Origin: JACMQX01 sp044225675
GTDB lineage: Bacteria; Pseudomonadota; Gammaproteobacteria; Burkholderiales; Burkholderiaceae_C
DNA: 54,416 nucleotides
Assembly (NCBI GenBank): GCA_044225675.1
Contig: JBGAIH010000034.1
Location: forward strand, 1-54,416
Reading direction: 5' to 3'
Shown: positions 16,793 through 25,994 of the stretch, piece after piece
Numbering within the stretch: the first letter of the stretch is position 1
Layout of the letters: every line of letters starts with the position of its first letter
The notes under the pieces: generated by a model
Database searches by the model: none
What the model saw: the letters and a program-made list of their open reading frames with translations, nothing else
Told to the model about the DNA's origin: nothing
Position numbers and translations under genes: made by a program

Positions 16793-17503
16793 TCAGCCAT
16801 GCGGCTCGACCACGAGCCGATACCCCACTGCCGTCTCGGTGAGCAGATGACGCGGCTGCGCCGGGTCGTCCTCCAGCTTCTGCCGAAGATTGCCCATGTA
16901 GATGCGCAGGTAGTGGCTCTGCCCGGTGTGCGACGGACCCCACACTTCGCGCAGCAGCTGCCGGTGCGTGAGCACGCGCCCGCTGTTGGCCACCAGGACC
17001 GACAGCAGACGGTATTCGAGCGGCGTGAGGTGGACCTCGGCGCCGCCCTTGCGCACCAGGCGCGCGGCGCGGTCGACCTCGACGGCGCCGAAGCGGAACA
17101 GTGCCTCGTCGGACTCGCCCCCGGCAGCCGCGCGCGGCCGGCGCAGGTTGGCGCGCACGCGGGCCATCAGCTCGCCCATGCCGAAGGGTTTGGTGAGGTA
17201 GTCGTCGGCGCCAGCGTCCAGCGCCTCGATCTTGTCGGCTTCATCGGCGCGTGCCGACAGCACGAGGATGGGCACGGCCGACCAGCCGCGGACGTCGCGG
17301 ATCAGGTCGACGCCGTTGCCATCGGGCAGGCCGAGGTCGAGCACCAGCAGGTCGGGCTTGCGGGTGCCCGCCTCCGCCAGGCCGCGCCGCAGCGTGTCGG
17401 CCTCATGGACCTGCCAGCCTTCGGCTTCGAGCGCACCGCGCACGAACCGGCGGATCTGCGGCTCGTCCTCGACGATGACGGCAACGGGCGCGGCGTGCGA
17501 CAT
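16793..17503 (-). CDS. kdpE: response regulator KdpE
   Basis: A 236-residue OmpR-family regulator. The receiver domain has the acidic pair VEDE (residues 11-14), phosphoacceptor Asp56 in LLVLDLGLPDGNG, and the conserved Lys of DDYLTKPFGMGEL. The DNA-binding winged helix follows (EVHLTPLEYRLLSVLVANSG, GQSHYLRIYMGNLRQKLED), with KdpE-specific wording. It is activated by KdpD under potassium limitation or osmotic stress and turns on kdpFABC. It is the last gene of the cluster, 70 nt after kdpD. Confidence 0.97.
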   Translation of the reverse strand: MSHAAPVAVIVEDEPQIRRFVRGALEAEGWQVHEADTLRRGLAEAGTRKPDLLVLDLGLPDGNGVDLIRDVRGWSAVPILVLSARADEADKIEALDAGADDYLTKPFGMGELMARVRANLRRPRAAAGGESDEALFRFGAVEVDRAARLVRKGGAEVHLTPLEYRLLSVLVANSGRVLTHRQLLREVWGPSHTGQSHYLRIYMGNLRQKLEDDPAQPRHLLTETAVGYRLVVEPHG

Positions 17504-17545
17504 GGGATGGGACCTTGTGGAAGGTGGGCGATGCGAAGTGGGGGG

Positions 17546-17578
17546 CGGTCATTCCGACGGTCATTTCCGGCGGTCATT
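17546..17578. repeat. three short tandem repeats at the kdpD-kdpE junction
   Basis: CGGTCATT occurs three times, at 17546-17553, 17558-17565 and 17571-17578 (12- and 13-bp spacing). The last copy contains the kdpD stop codon; the other two fill part of the intergenic space. Confidence 0.7.
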
Positions 17579-20315
17579 CGGGCTGGCTCGCCGGTGGTGG
17601 CCTGCGCGGCAGCCGCAGCGTGAATTCTGCCCCACCGCCCGCCACGTTGGCCGCGTCGATGCGGCCGTGGTGCGCCTCGACGACGGCCTTGCAGATGGCC
17701 AGGCCCAGGCCCACGCCGGGCGTCGCGGACTCGGTCTCGCCGCGGGTGAACTTGTCGAACAGGGCCTGCTCGCGGCCCTTGAGCGCGGCCGGCAGGCCCG
17801 GGCCATGGTCGCGCACGGCGATGACCAGTTCGGCGTCGGTGACTTCGGCGCGGATGACGATGGGCGGCGCCGCATACCGGGCCGCGTTCTCCAGCAGGTT
17901 GACCAGCACACGCTCGATGAGGACGGCGTCGAACTCCACCAGCGGCAGCCCCGGCGCCAGCGCGGTCTCGACCGCGCAACCCTGCAGCGCATGGCGCGCT
18001 GCGCGGATCGCCGAGCCCACCACTTCCTCCACCGACTGCCATTCCATGCGCAGCGTGACGGCGCCGCTTTGCAGGCGCGCCATGTCCAGCAGATTGCTGA
18101 CCAGCGCGTGCAGCTGCCGCGCCTCCTGGCCGATGGCGCGCGCGGTGCGGGCCTGGGTCGCGTCCAGGCCGCTGCTCTCGAGCGACTCGGCCAGACCCAT
18201 GAGCGCCGTCAGCGGCGTGCGCACGTCGTGCGAGATCGCAGCGAGCAGCGCATTGCGCAGGCGCTCGGATTCCACGTCGACGACGGCCTGCTGGGCGATC
18301 TCGACGTAATGCACCCGCTCCAGCGCGATGGCGATCTGCCGCGCCAGCGTGTCCAGCTGCTGCGCCTGCTCCGGGATCAGCAGCCAGCGCGGCTGATCGG
18401 GCCGCAGGGCCAGCACACCACGCAGGCGCATGGGCGCCTGCAGCGGCGTGTAGTGCCAGGCCTGGGCCGGCAGCGTGGAGGTGGCCAGACCCGCCGGGCG
18501 CCCGTTGCGCAGCACCCAGTCGGCGACGCTAGCGTCCAGGTCGGCCGGCGGCGCAGGCGGCAGGGCCAGTTGCCCGTCCAACCCGGCCCGCAGCACCAGC
18601 GCCTGCCCGCCGAAGTGGCCGCGTACCGCAGCCTCGCCCAGCGCCGCGACCTGATCGCTCTGCAGCGCCGCCGACAGCTCGCGCGTGAGCTCGAACAGCG
18701 AGCGCACGCGGCGCTCGCGGCTGGCGGCGATGCGCGCCTGGAATCGCAGGCCCGCCGTGAGCTGGCCGGTGAGCAGGCCCACGATGAGCATGACCGCGAA
18801 GGTCACGAGGTACTGCACGTCGCTCACCGCGAACGACAGGCGGGGCGCCACGAAGAAATAGTCGAAGGCGGCGACGTTCAGGAAGGCGGCCAGCGCGGCA
18901 GGGCCGCGGCCGAGTCGCAGGGCCACCAGCACCGTGCCGAGCAGGAACAGCATCACGATGTTGGCCAGATCGAAGAAGTCGAGCAGCGGCGTTGCCAGCA
19001 GCGTGATCGCCACGCTGCTGGCAAGCGCCCAGGCGTAGCGCGGCCAGGCTTCGACCCATCCGCCGGGCGGCTCGCCCTCGCCCGGGCCGGCGGCGCGCGG
19101 AACCTCGCGCGCCAGGCGGCGTGCCTGCGGCGGCTGCCCCACCTCCACGATGTCGAGCGACGGCGCCAGCCGCGCCAGCCGGCGCGTCATGCTGCGGCGG
19201 CCCCAGCGCAGCGGCCCACCGGGCCGCCCGGTGACGAGCGTGGCGCAGTTGAGCGTCTGGGCCTGCGCCACGAGTTCGGCCGCCGGGTCGGCGCCGCTGA
19301 GCACGGCGGTCTCGGCGCCCAGCTCACCGGCCAGCTTGATCACAGCGAGGATGCGGTCGCGCTCGGCCGGCTCCAGCCGGCGCAGGCCCGGCGTCTCGAC
19401 ATAGGCCGCGTGCCAGCGAACGTTGAGCTGGCCGGCCAGCCGCGCGGCCGTGCGGACGGTGTGTTCGGCGCCCTCGCGCGGCCCGATGCAGGCCAGGATG
19501 GCACCCGAGGTGTTCCACACCGGCAGGCCTTCGGCGCCCGGCTCGCCGCTGTGCTCGACCCGCCTGCGCGATCCGCCCTGCTGCTCGCGCCAGCTCAGCA
19601 CGTCATCCTCCACATGCTCGGCGGTGCGCCGCAACGCGATCTCGCGCAGGGCGATGAGATTGCCCTTGCGGAAGAAGTTCTGCGCCGCGCGCTCGGCCTG
19701 CTGGGGCAGGTAGACCTTGCCTGCCTTCAGCCGCGCGGTGAGTTCGTCGGGCGTGACATCGACCAGGATGATCTCGTCGGCGCCGTCGAGCACCGTGTCG
19801 GGCACGGTCTCGTGCACGCGGATGCCGGTGATCGCGCCGACCGTTCCGTTCAGACTCTCCAGGTGCTGGACGTTGAGCGCGGACCAGACGTCGATGCCGG
19901 CCGCAAGCAGCTCCTGCACGTCCTGCCAGCGCTTGGGATGGCGGGAGCCCTCCACATTGGAGTGCGCCAGTTCGTCCACCAGAACGATCTCCGGCCGCCG
20001 CGCCAGCGCCGCATCGAGGTCGAACTCGCGCAGCACGTGGCCCCGGTAGGGCATCTCGCGCAACGCAAGCTGCTCGAGTCCGGCCAGCAGCTCGGCCGTC
20101 TCGGTGCGGCCATGCGTCTCGATCACGCCGACCACCACGTCGCGGCCGGCGCGCCGCTCGCGCTGCGCGGCGCTGAGCATGGCGTAGGTCTTGCCGACGC
20201 CGGCACTTGCGCCAAAGTAGATGCGCAGGCGGCCGCGCCGCTCGCGCAGCTCGCCCTCCTTGAGCTGGGCCAGCAGAAGGTCGGGGTCAGGCCGGGAAGG
20301 GGTGTCGCTGCCCAT
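17574..20315 (-). CDS. kdpD: osmosensitive potassium-channel histidine kinase KdpD
   Basis: A 913-residue sensor kinase, the normal KdpD size. In order: N-terminal KdpD domain with Walker A GASAGVGKT (about residues 34-42) and the GVIETHGRTETAELLAGLE and VLVDELAHSNVEGSRHPKRW blocks; a universal-stress-protein-like domain (ILACIGPREGAEHTVRTAAR); four membrane helices around residues 440-520; a GAF-like region; the HisKA box AAISHDVRTPLTAL with His near 696; and an ATPase domain with LVNLLENAARYA and DHGPGLPAAL. It phosphorylates KdpE in response to low external potassium. It follows kdpC by 72 nt. Confidence 0.97.
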   Translation of the reverse strand: MGSDTPSRPDPDLLLAQLKEGELRERRGRLRIYFGASAGVGKTYAMLSAAQRERRAGRDVVVGVIETHGRTETAELLAGLEQLALREMPYRGHVLREFDLDAALARRPEIVLVDELAHSNVEGSRHPKRWQDVQELLAAGIDVWSALNVQHLESLNGTVGAITGIRVHETVPDTVLDGADEIILVDVTPDELTARLKAGKVYLPQQAERAAQNFFRKGNLIALREIALRRTAEHVEDDVLSWREQQGGSRRRVEHSGEPGAEGLPVWNTSGAILACIGPREGAEHTVRTAARLAGQLNVRWHAAYVETPGLRRLEPAERDRILAVIKLAGELGAETAVLSGADPAAELVAQAQTLNCATLVTGRPGGPLRWGRRSMTRRLARLAPSLDIVEVGQPPQARRLAREVPRAAGPGEGEPPGGWVEAWPRYAWALASSVAITLLATPLLDFFDLANIVMLFLLGTVLVALRLGRGPAALAAFLNVAAFDYFFVAPRLSFAVSDVQYLVTFAVMLIVGLLTGQLTAGLRFQARIAASRERRVRSLFELTRELSAALQSDQVAALGEAAVRGHFGGQALVLRAGLDGQLALPPAPPADLDASVADWVLRNGRPAGLATSTLPAQAWHYTPLQAPMRLRGVLALRPDQPRWLLIPEQAQQLDTLARQIAIALERVHYVEIAQQAVVDVESERLRNALLAAISHDVRTPLTALMGLAESLESSGLDATQARTARAIGQEARQLHALVSNLLDMARLQSGAVTLRMEWQSVEEVVGSAIRAARHALQGCAVETALAPGLPLVEFDAVLIERVLVNLLENAARYAAPPIVIRAEVTDAELVIAVRDHGPGLPAALKGREQALFDKFTRGETESATPGVGLGLAICKAVVEAHHGRIDAANVAGGGAEFTLRLPRRPPPASQPE

Positions 20316-20387
20316 GGATCGGACGCGGCGCCGGCCGCAGAGTGCATCTGGGTAAAGCGTACCACCGCATGCAGGGCCGCACGGACA

Positions 20388-20960
20388 TCACTTCAGCGCC
20401 TCCAGCGCGAGATTGAGCTGCAGCACGTTCACCCGCGGCTCGCCCAGCACGCCCCACAGCGGCAGCTCGACGTGGCGCTCCACGAGCTGCGCCACGGCTT
20501 CGGGCGGCAGCTGACGCGCCCGCGCCACCCGCGCAATCTGGTAGCGCGCCGCCGCCGGGCTGATGTGCGGATCGAGTCCGCTGCCCGAGGCCGTGACGAG
20601 GTCGACCGGCACCGCAGCGGTGTTGCCCGGATCGGCCGCGCGCAGGGCGGCGATGCGGGCCTTCACCGCATCGGCCAGCGCCGGGTTCAGCGGGCCGAAG
20701 TTGGAGCCGCCCGAGGCCTCGGCGTTGTAGGGCGCCGGCGCCGTCGCGGACGGACGGCCCCAGAAATGGCCGGGCTTGCTGAAGTTCTGACCGACCAGGG
20801 CGGAGCCGACCGGCGCGCTGCCCCGCTGGATCAGGCTGCCCGAGGCCTGTTGCGGAAACAGCAGCTGGGCGGCGCCGGTGACGACGAGCGGATAGGCCAG
20901 GCCGGTGACGAGGCTCAGCACGAGCAGCAGCGTGGCGGCGGGACGGATGACGGTATTCAT
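20388..20960 (-). CDS. kdpC: potassium-transporting ATPase subunit KdpC
   Basis: A 190-residue single-span protein. One N-terminal helix (TLLLVLSLVTGLAYPLVVTG) is followed by QLLFPQQASGSLIQRG, VGSALVGQNFSKPGHFWGRP, SGGSNFGPLNP and the diagnostic SGLDPHISPAAARYQIARVA. KdpC is an assembly and affinity subunit of the KdpFABC complex in the inner membrane. It starts 9 nt after kdpB. Confidence 0.97.
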   Translation of the reverse strand: MNTVIRPAATLLLVLSLVTGLAYPLVVTGAAQLLFPQQASGSLIQRGSAPVGSALVGQNFSKPGHFWGRPSATAPAPYNAEASGGSNFGPLNPALADAVKARIAALRAADPGNTAAVPVDLVTASGSGLDPHISPAAARYQIARVARARQLPPEAVAQLVERHVELPLWGVLGEPRVNVLQLNLALEALK

Positions 20961-20969
20961 GACAACTCC

Positions 20970-23066
20970 TCAGACCAGGGACGTGGCGGCCAGCAGCATG
21001 TCGATGGCCTTGATGCCGATGAAGGGAACGACCAGACCGCCGGCTCCGTAGATGAGCAGATTGCGCCGTAGCAGCGCGGCGGCCCCGACGGCGCGGTAAC
21101 GAACGCCCTTGAGCGCAAGCGGGATCAGCACGACGATGATCAGCGCATTGAAGATGACGGCCGAGAGAATCGCCGACGACGGACTCGCCAACCCCATGAC
21201 GTTCAGGGCGGACAGCTGCGGGTAGGTGCTGATGAAGATTGCCGGAAGGATCGCGAAGTACTTGGCGACGTCGTTGGCGATCGAGAAGGTGGTGAGCGAG
21301 CCGCGCGTCATCAGCAGCGCCTTGCCGGTCTCCACCACTTCAAGCAGCTTGGTCGGGTTGGAGTCGAGGTCGACCATGTTGCCGGCCTCCTTGGCGGCCT
21401 GCGTGCCGCTGTTCATGGCGACGGCCACATCGGCCTGCGCGAGCGCGGGCGCGTCATTGGTGCCGTCACCCGTCATCGCGACCAGCCGGCCCTCGGCCTG
21501 GTACTGGCGGATCAGCGCCAGCTTCTGCTCGGGCGTGGCCTCGGCCAGGAAGTCGTCCACGCCGGCTTCGGCCGCGATCGCGGCGGCGGTCAGGCGGTTG
21601 TCGCCCGTAATCATCACGGTCTTGATGCCCATGCGGCGCAGCTCGCCGAAGCGCTCGCGGATGCCGGCCTTGACGATGTCCTTGAGCTCGACCACGCCCA
21701 GCACGCGGGCGCCATCGGCGACCACGAGCGGCGTGCTGCCGCGCCGGGCGACCTCGTCAGCGGCGCGGACCACCTCGGCGTCCAGCGCGCCGCCCAGGTC
21801 CTGCACATGGCGTCGTACCGCATCCACCGCGCCCTTGCGCAGCTGGCGCAGCGGACCGCCCGCATGGCGCACGTCGGCGCCGCTCATGCGGGTCTGCGCG
21901 GTGAAGGGCACGGCGACGGCATCGGGATCGGTCTCGGGCGTGACGCCAAGCTGCCTTGCCAGCGCGACGATGCTGCGCCCTTCGGGCGTCTCGTCGGCCT
22001 GCGAAGCCTGCAGGGCTGCAGCCGCCAGCTGCGCCACGGTCACGCCGGGCGCCGGGAGGAAGGCCGATGCCTGCCGGTTGCCGTGGGTGATGGTGCCGGT
22101 CTTGTCGAGCAGCAGCACGTCCACGTCGCCGGCGGCCTCGACCGCCCGGCCCGAGGTGGCGATCACATTGGCCTGCATCATCCGGCTCATGCCCGCCACC
22201 CCGACGGCCGACAGCAGGCCGCCGATGGTGGTGGGGATCAGGCAGACCAGCAGCGCGATCAGCGCGGTGAGGCTCACGGCCGTGCCGGCGCCCGCCGCAT
22301 CCACGCTGTAGAGCGAGAACGGCAGCAGGGTCACCGTCACCACGAGGAACACGATGGTCAGCGCCACGAGCAGGATCGTCAGGGCGATCTCGTTGGGCGT
22401 CTTCTGGCGCCGCGCACCTTCGACCATGCTGATCATCCGGTCGAGGAAGGACTCGCCCGGATTGACGGCAATGCGAATGACCAGCCAGTCCGACAGCACC
22501 CGCGTGCCGCCCGTCACGGCCGAGAAATCGCCGCCCGACTCGCGCACCACGGGCGCCGACTCGCCCGTGATGGCGCTTTCGTCAACCGAAGCGACGCCTT
22601 CGATGACTTCACCGTCGAGCGGAATCATGTCGCCGGTCTCCACCAGCACGACGTCGCCCTTGCGCAGGTTCGCCGCCTGCTCGGGCAGCCAGGAAGCCAG
22701 GCGCCAGGAGCCGCTGCCGCCGCGCTGGGCGTCGGTGTACTTCTTGGCCCAGGTCTGGGTCTTGAGCCCGCGAAGCGATGCGGCCTGTGCCTTGCTGCGA
22801 CCTTCGGCCAGGGCCTCGGCGAAGTTGGCAAAGAGCACGGTGAACCACAGCCACAGCGAGATGCCAAACACGAAGCCGGCCTGGCCCCCTCCTCCGCCCT
22901 GGAGCGTGTGGATCCATAGCGCGGTGGTGGCAATGCTGCCGATATAGACGACGAACATCACCGGGTTGCGCCACTGCACGCGCGGGCTGAGTTTGGCGAA
23001 GGCCGACAGGATGGCCGGGCGCAGCAGGCGCCGGTCGAACAGGGTCAGCGGGGAAGAGCTTGTCAT
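20970..23066 (-). CDS. kdpB: potassium-transporting ATPase ATP-binding subunit KdpB
   Basis: A 698-residue P-type ATPase. Motifs: TGES in the actuator domain (ESAITGESAPVV), the phosphorylation motif LLDKTGTITHG with Asp near residue 320, MITGDNRLTAAAIAAEAGVD and the hinge MTGDGTNDAPALAQADVAV. It hydrolyses ATP to drive potassium uptake through KdpA. The start at MTSSSPLTLFDRRLLRPA was chosen because it follows GAAACTCTC and agrees with family N-termini; longer frames run back into kdpA. Confidence 0.97.
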   Translation of the reverse strand: MTSSSPLTLFDRRLLRPAILSAFAKLSPRVQWRNPVMFVVYIGSIATTALWIHTLQGGGGGQAGFVFGISLWLWFTVLFANFAEALAEGRSKAQAASLRGLKTQTWAKKYTDAQRGGSGSWRLASWLPEQAANLRKGDVVLVETGDMIPLDGEVIEGVASVDESAITGESAPVVRESGGDFSAVTGGTRVLSDWLVIRIAVNPGESFLDRMISMVEGARRQKTPNEIALTILLVALTIVFLVVTVTLLPFSLYSVDAAGAGTAVSLTALIALLVCLIPTTIGGLLSAVGVAGMSRMMQANVIATSGRAVEAAGDVDVLLLDKTGTITHGNRQASAFLPAPGVTVAQLAAAALQASQADETPEGRSIVALARQLGVTPETDPDAVAVPFTAQTRMSGADVRHAGGPLRQLRKGAVDAVRRHVQDLGGALDAEVVRAADEVARRGSTPLVVADGARVLGVVELKDIVKAGIRERFGELRRMGIKTVMITGDNRLTAAAIAAEAGVDDFLAEATPEQKLALIRQYQAEGRLVAMTGDGTNDAPALAQADVAVAMNSGTQAAKEAGNMVDLDSNPTKLLEVVETGKALLMTRGSLTTFSIANDVAKYFAILPAIFISTYPQLSALNVMGLASPSSAILSAVIFNALIIVVLIPLALKGVRYRAVGAAALLRRNLLIYGAGGLVVPFIGIKAIDMLLAATSLV

Positions 23067-23119
23067 GAGAGTTTCCTTGGGCGTCTGGACGGCGTGGAAT
23101 TCGGTGGCGTGCTGCGGCC

Positions 23120-24832
23120 TCAGCGGACGGCCGGGAGCATCAGGTGCTCCACCACCGGGCCGAGTGCGAGTGCCGGCACGTAGTTCAGGAGGCCGACCAG
23201 CAACACGGTGCCGATCAGCAGACCCACGAAAAGCGGTCCATGCGTGGGCAGCGTGCCGGCCGTCACGGGCAGCCGCTTCTTGGCCGCAAGCGCGCCGGCA
23301 ATGGCCAGCACCGGAACGATCACGCCGAAGCGGCCGAGCCACATCACCACCGCGAGCAGCGTGTTGTAGAACGGCGTGTTGGCGGACAGGCCGGCAAAGG
23401 CACTGCCGTTGTTGTTGCCTGCCGACGTCAGCGCGTAGAGGATCTCCGAGAAGCCGTGCGCCGCCGGATTGGCCACACCCGCGCGGCCGGCCTCGGTCAT
23501 GACGGCGAGCGCCGTGCCGGCCAGCACGACGACGGGCGTGACGAGGATGGCGATCGAGGTGAGCTTCATCTCGTGCACACCGATCTTCTTGCCCAGGTAC
23601 TCGGGCGTGCGGCCGATCATCAGGCCGGCGATGAACACCGCGAGGATGGCGAAGACCAGCATGCCATAGAGACCTGTGCCGACGCCGCCGAAAACGACCT
23701 CGCCCAGCTGCATCATCACCAGCGGCACGAGGCCGCCCAGAGGCGTGAAGGAATCATGCATGCCGTTGACGGCACCGCAGGACGCGGCCGTGGTGATGAC
23801 CGCGAACAGGCTGGTCGCGGCGATGCCGAAGCGGGTTTCCTTGCCTTCCATGTTGCCGCCGGCCTGGGCCGCGCTCGCCACCTGGTCCACCCCCAGCGGC
23901 GTGAGCACCGGATTGCCCGCCTGTTCGGCGGGCGTGATGGCCAGCACCGCCACGACGAACATGACCGTCATCGCCGCCAGCAGGGCCCGGCCCTGGCGCG
24001 GGTCCCCGACGTCGCGGCCGAACGTGAGGCACAACGCTGCGGGGATCAGGAAGATCGCCACCATCTGCAGGAAATTGCTGATCGCCGTCGGGTTCTCGAA
24101 CGGGTGCGCCGAGTTGGCATTGAAGAAGCCGCCGCCGTTGGTACCCAGCATCTTGATCGCCTCCTGCGAGGCGACCGGGCCCATCGACAGGGACTGGGCC
24201 GCGCCTTCCAGGGTGTTCAGCGAACGCGCCGCGTCGAAATTCTGGACCACGCCCTGGCTGACGAGGATCAGCGCGAACACGAGCGACAGGGGCAGCAGAA
24301 GCCAGAGCGTGACGCGGCTCAGGTCGACCCAGAAGTTGCCGATGCCGTCGGCCGACCGTGCGGCAAAGCCGCGGATCAGCGCGAACACCACCGCGATCCC
24401 GGTGGCTGCCGACACGAAGTTCTGTACAGCGAGCGCCAGCATCTGCGTCAGATGGCTCATCGTGGATTCGCCCGCATAGCCCTGCCAGTTCGTGTTGGTC
24501 ACGAAGCTGACGGCCGTGTTGAACGCCGAGTCGGGCGACACCGCGCCAAGCCCCTGTGGATTGAGCGGCAAGCCCGCCTGAAGGCGCTGCAGCGCATAGA
24601 CGGCGAGTGCGCCGAGAAAGTTGAATGCCAGCAGGGCGAGCGCATAGCGCGTCCAGGGCATGGACTCGCCGGCCGAGGTACCGGCGAGCCGGAACAATGG
24701 CGCCTCCACCCGCAGCATCCAGCCAGGCAGCCGGCCTGCCGCGATGCGAGAGATCCAGCCGGCCAAGGGCCAGGCCAGGGCCAGCAGGACGGCCAGGAAC
24801 AGGGCCAGCAGGCTCCAGGATTGCATGCTCAT
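23120..24832 (-). CDS. kdpA: potassium-transporting ATPase channel subunit KdpA
   Basis: A 570-residue membrane protein with the four imperfect selectivity-filter repeats of KdpA: VTNTNWQGYAGES, LGTNGGGFFNANSAHPFENP, SCGAVNGMHDSFTPLGG and SAGNNNGSAFAGL. It belongs to the superfamily of potassium transporters and binds the ion before its hand-over to KdpB. The ATG at 24832 has GAGGAG upstream and shares one base with the kdpF stop (TGATG), so translation is coupled. A second ATG two codons in is less likely. Confidence 0.97.
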   Translation of the reverse strand: MSMQSWSLLALFLAVLLALAWPLAGWISRIAAGRLPGWMLRVEAPLFRLAGTSAGESMPWTRYALALLAFNFLGALAVYALQRLQAGLPLNPQGLGAVSPDSAFNTAVSFVTNTNWQGYAGESTMSHLTQMLALAVQNFVSAATGIAVVFALIRGFAARSADGIGNFWVDLSRVTLWLLLPLSLVFALILVSQGVVQNFDAARSLNTLEGAAQSLSMGPVASQEAIKMLGTNGGGFFNANSAHPFENPTAISNFLQMVAIFLIPAALCLTFGRDVGDPRQGRALLAAMTVMFVVAVLAITPAEQAGNPVLTPLGVDQVASAAQAGGNMEGKETRFGIAATSLFAVITTAASCGAVNGMHDSFTPLGGLVPLVMMQLGEVVFGGVGTGLYGMLVFAILAVFIAGLMIGRTPEYLGKKIGVHEMKLTSIAILVTPVVVLAGTALAVMTEAGRAGVANPAAHGFSEILYALTSAGNNNGSAFAGLSANTPFYNTLLAVVMWLGRFGVIVPVLAIAGALAAKKRLPVTAGTLPTHGPLFVGLLIGTVLLVGLLNYVPALALGPVVEHLMLPAVR

Positions 24833-24930
24833 CAGAACTCCTCGGCGCAGATCAGCGCATAGACCAGGTAGGCCAGCAGGAGCACGGCGCACATCGCGCC
24901 GAAGCCATAGAGAACGTGCAGGGGATTCAT
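24832..24930 (-). CDS. kdpF: potassium-transporting ATPase subunit KdpF
   Basis: A 32-residue single-helix protein. The ending LLLAYLVYALICAEEF closely matches E. coli KdpF (YLVYALINAE), which stabilises the KdpABC complex. It overlaps both neighbours: its start shares ATGA with the upstream 34-residue frame and its stop shares TGATG with kdpA. Confidence 0.93.
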   Translation of the reverse strand: MNPLHVLYGFGAMCAVLLLAYLVYALICAEEF

Positions 24931-25031
24931 GACCGGTCTCCCCGGGCGGCGCCGAGCGCCGCAAGGCCCTTGACCAGCCAGGCCAGCAGGGCCCAGAGGG
25001 CCGCCAGGCAGGCGATGAATACGATGTCCAT
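24927..25031 (-). CDS. 34-residue single-span membrane protein at the head of the kdp operon
   Basis: The ATG at 25031 opens a 34-residue frame made of one helix, MDIVFIACLAALWALLAWLV, and a short basic tail (KGLAALGAARGDRS). It overlaps kdpF by an ATGA junction, is in the same orientation, and lies just below a KdpE-like box, so it is the first translated gene of the operon. It is not KdpF, which is the next frame. Short membrane proteins in this position occur in other proteobacterial kdp operons as I recall; the function is unknown. Confidence 0.75.
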   Translation of the reverse strand: MDIVFIACLAALWALLAWLVKGLAALGAARGDRS

Positions 25032-25121
25032 GAGATTCCGACTCCGGCAAATGTCGCGAGGACGATGAGCGAAGTCTGGGCGCCGCTGCATAAAAACGGG
25101 GCAGAAAGCGCGCGCATGCCC

Positions 25122-25137
25122 GTCAAGAAAGCGTAAA
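25122..25137 (-). promoter_or_regulatory. candidate KdpE-binding site upstream of the kdp operon
   Basis: On the minus strand 25137-25122 reads TTTACGCTTTCTTGAC. This keeps the TTTA-N2-CTTT-N-TT-N-AC arrangement of the T-rich KdpE operator of E. coli kdpFABC and is a conspicuous A/T island about 90 nt upstream of the first kdp start codon. Confidence 0.5.
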
Positions 25138-25221
25138 GGCGGCCGGCCGGCGCGGATGATCGGCCCGACCTGCGCTCGGGCGCTGCGCCCCCGGCTGCGG
25201 CCGAAGGCTGCGCGGGGAAGG

Positions 25222-25962
25222 TCAGCCGCTGCGGCCCATGCCGCTGGAACGCAGGGCCTGCAGGTCGAGCACCCGCACCCCGCCGTATTCGACACGGATC
25301 ATGCCCTGGTCCTGCAGCGAGGCCAGGGCCTCGTTGACACGCTGGCGCGACAGGCCGACGAGGTAGGCCAGCTCCTGCTGGGTGATGCGCAGCACCTGCC
25401 CGACGCCGGGATAGAGCACCGGGTTGAACAGTGCGGCCAGACCGCGTGCCACCCGCAGGTCCGGATTGCTCAGGCGGTCGGTCTCACGGGCCGCGATGAA
25501 CTGCGCGAGGCGTTCGTTGAGCTGGTTCATCACGAAGCGGTTGAAGCCGATGGAATGGTCGAGCAGCCAGTGGAAGGTGTCGACCGAGATGCCCGTGACC
25601 ACGCTCTTGCGCAGCGCCTGGATGTTGTAGCGGTAGACCTCGCGCTTGAGCACCGTGCCTTCGCCGAACCAGCCGCCGGGCGGCACGCCGGTGAAGGTCA
25701 TGGTGTGGCCTTCGGCGTTCTCGCTGCTCATCTTGAGCAGGCCGTCGATCACGCCGAACCAGTAGGTGACGGGCCGGCCGATGCGCGAGACGTAGTCGCC
25801 CGGGAACGCATCGACGAACTGCAGTTCGGCCACCGCACGCTCGCGCTCATCGGGCTTGAGCAAGCCGAGCCAGGGAATGCCTTCGAGCTCGCCCGGGGCC
25901 GGTGCGCGGCGGCGCTGATGCAGAGGAACGTCATGGACAGCGGGACGGGCGTCGCGGCGCAT
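25222..25962 (-). CDS. Crp/Fnr-family transcriptional regulator
   Basis: A 246-residue regulator with an N-terminal cyclic-nucleotide-binding-like beta barrel (GDYVSRIGRPVTYWFGVIDG, TGVPPGGWFGEGTVLKRE) and a C-terminal helix-turn-helix (ITQQELAYLVGLSRQRVNEA, residues about 190-210). The barrel lacks the Fnr iron-sulfur cysteines and the full cAMP-binding RxxS motif, so the effector is unknown. It is transcribed divergently from the acyl-CoA synthetase/Liv cluster, with a palindromic site in the 139-bp region between them, and most likely controls that cluster and itself. Confidence 0.92.
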   Translation of the reverse strand: MRRDARPAVHDVPLHQRRRAPAPGELEGIPWLGLLKPDERERAVAELQFVDAFPGDYVSRIGRPVTYWFGVIDGLLKMSSENAEGHTMTFTGVPPGGWFGEGTVLKREVYRYNIQALRKSVVTGISVDTFHWLLDHSIGFNRFVMNQLNERLAQFIAARETDRLSNPDLRVARGLAALFNPVLYPGVGQVLRITQQELAYLVGLSRQRVNEALASLQDQGMIRVEYGGVRVLDLQALRSSGMGRSG

Positions 25963-25994
25963 AGGGTAAATCCGGGGGAGGGGACACCCCTAAA

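Noticed and set aside
17232..21071. 1279-codon open frame on the plus strand
   Set aside because: Antisense to kdpE, kdpD and kdpC; composition is Arg/Gln/His-rich and has no motif, while the minus strand encodes intact Kdp proteins.
25222..25962. Assignment of the Crp/Fnr protein as Fnr or Crp itself
   Set aside because: N-terminal iron-sulfur cysteines of Fnr are absent and the cAMP-binding motif is not conserved.
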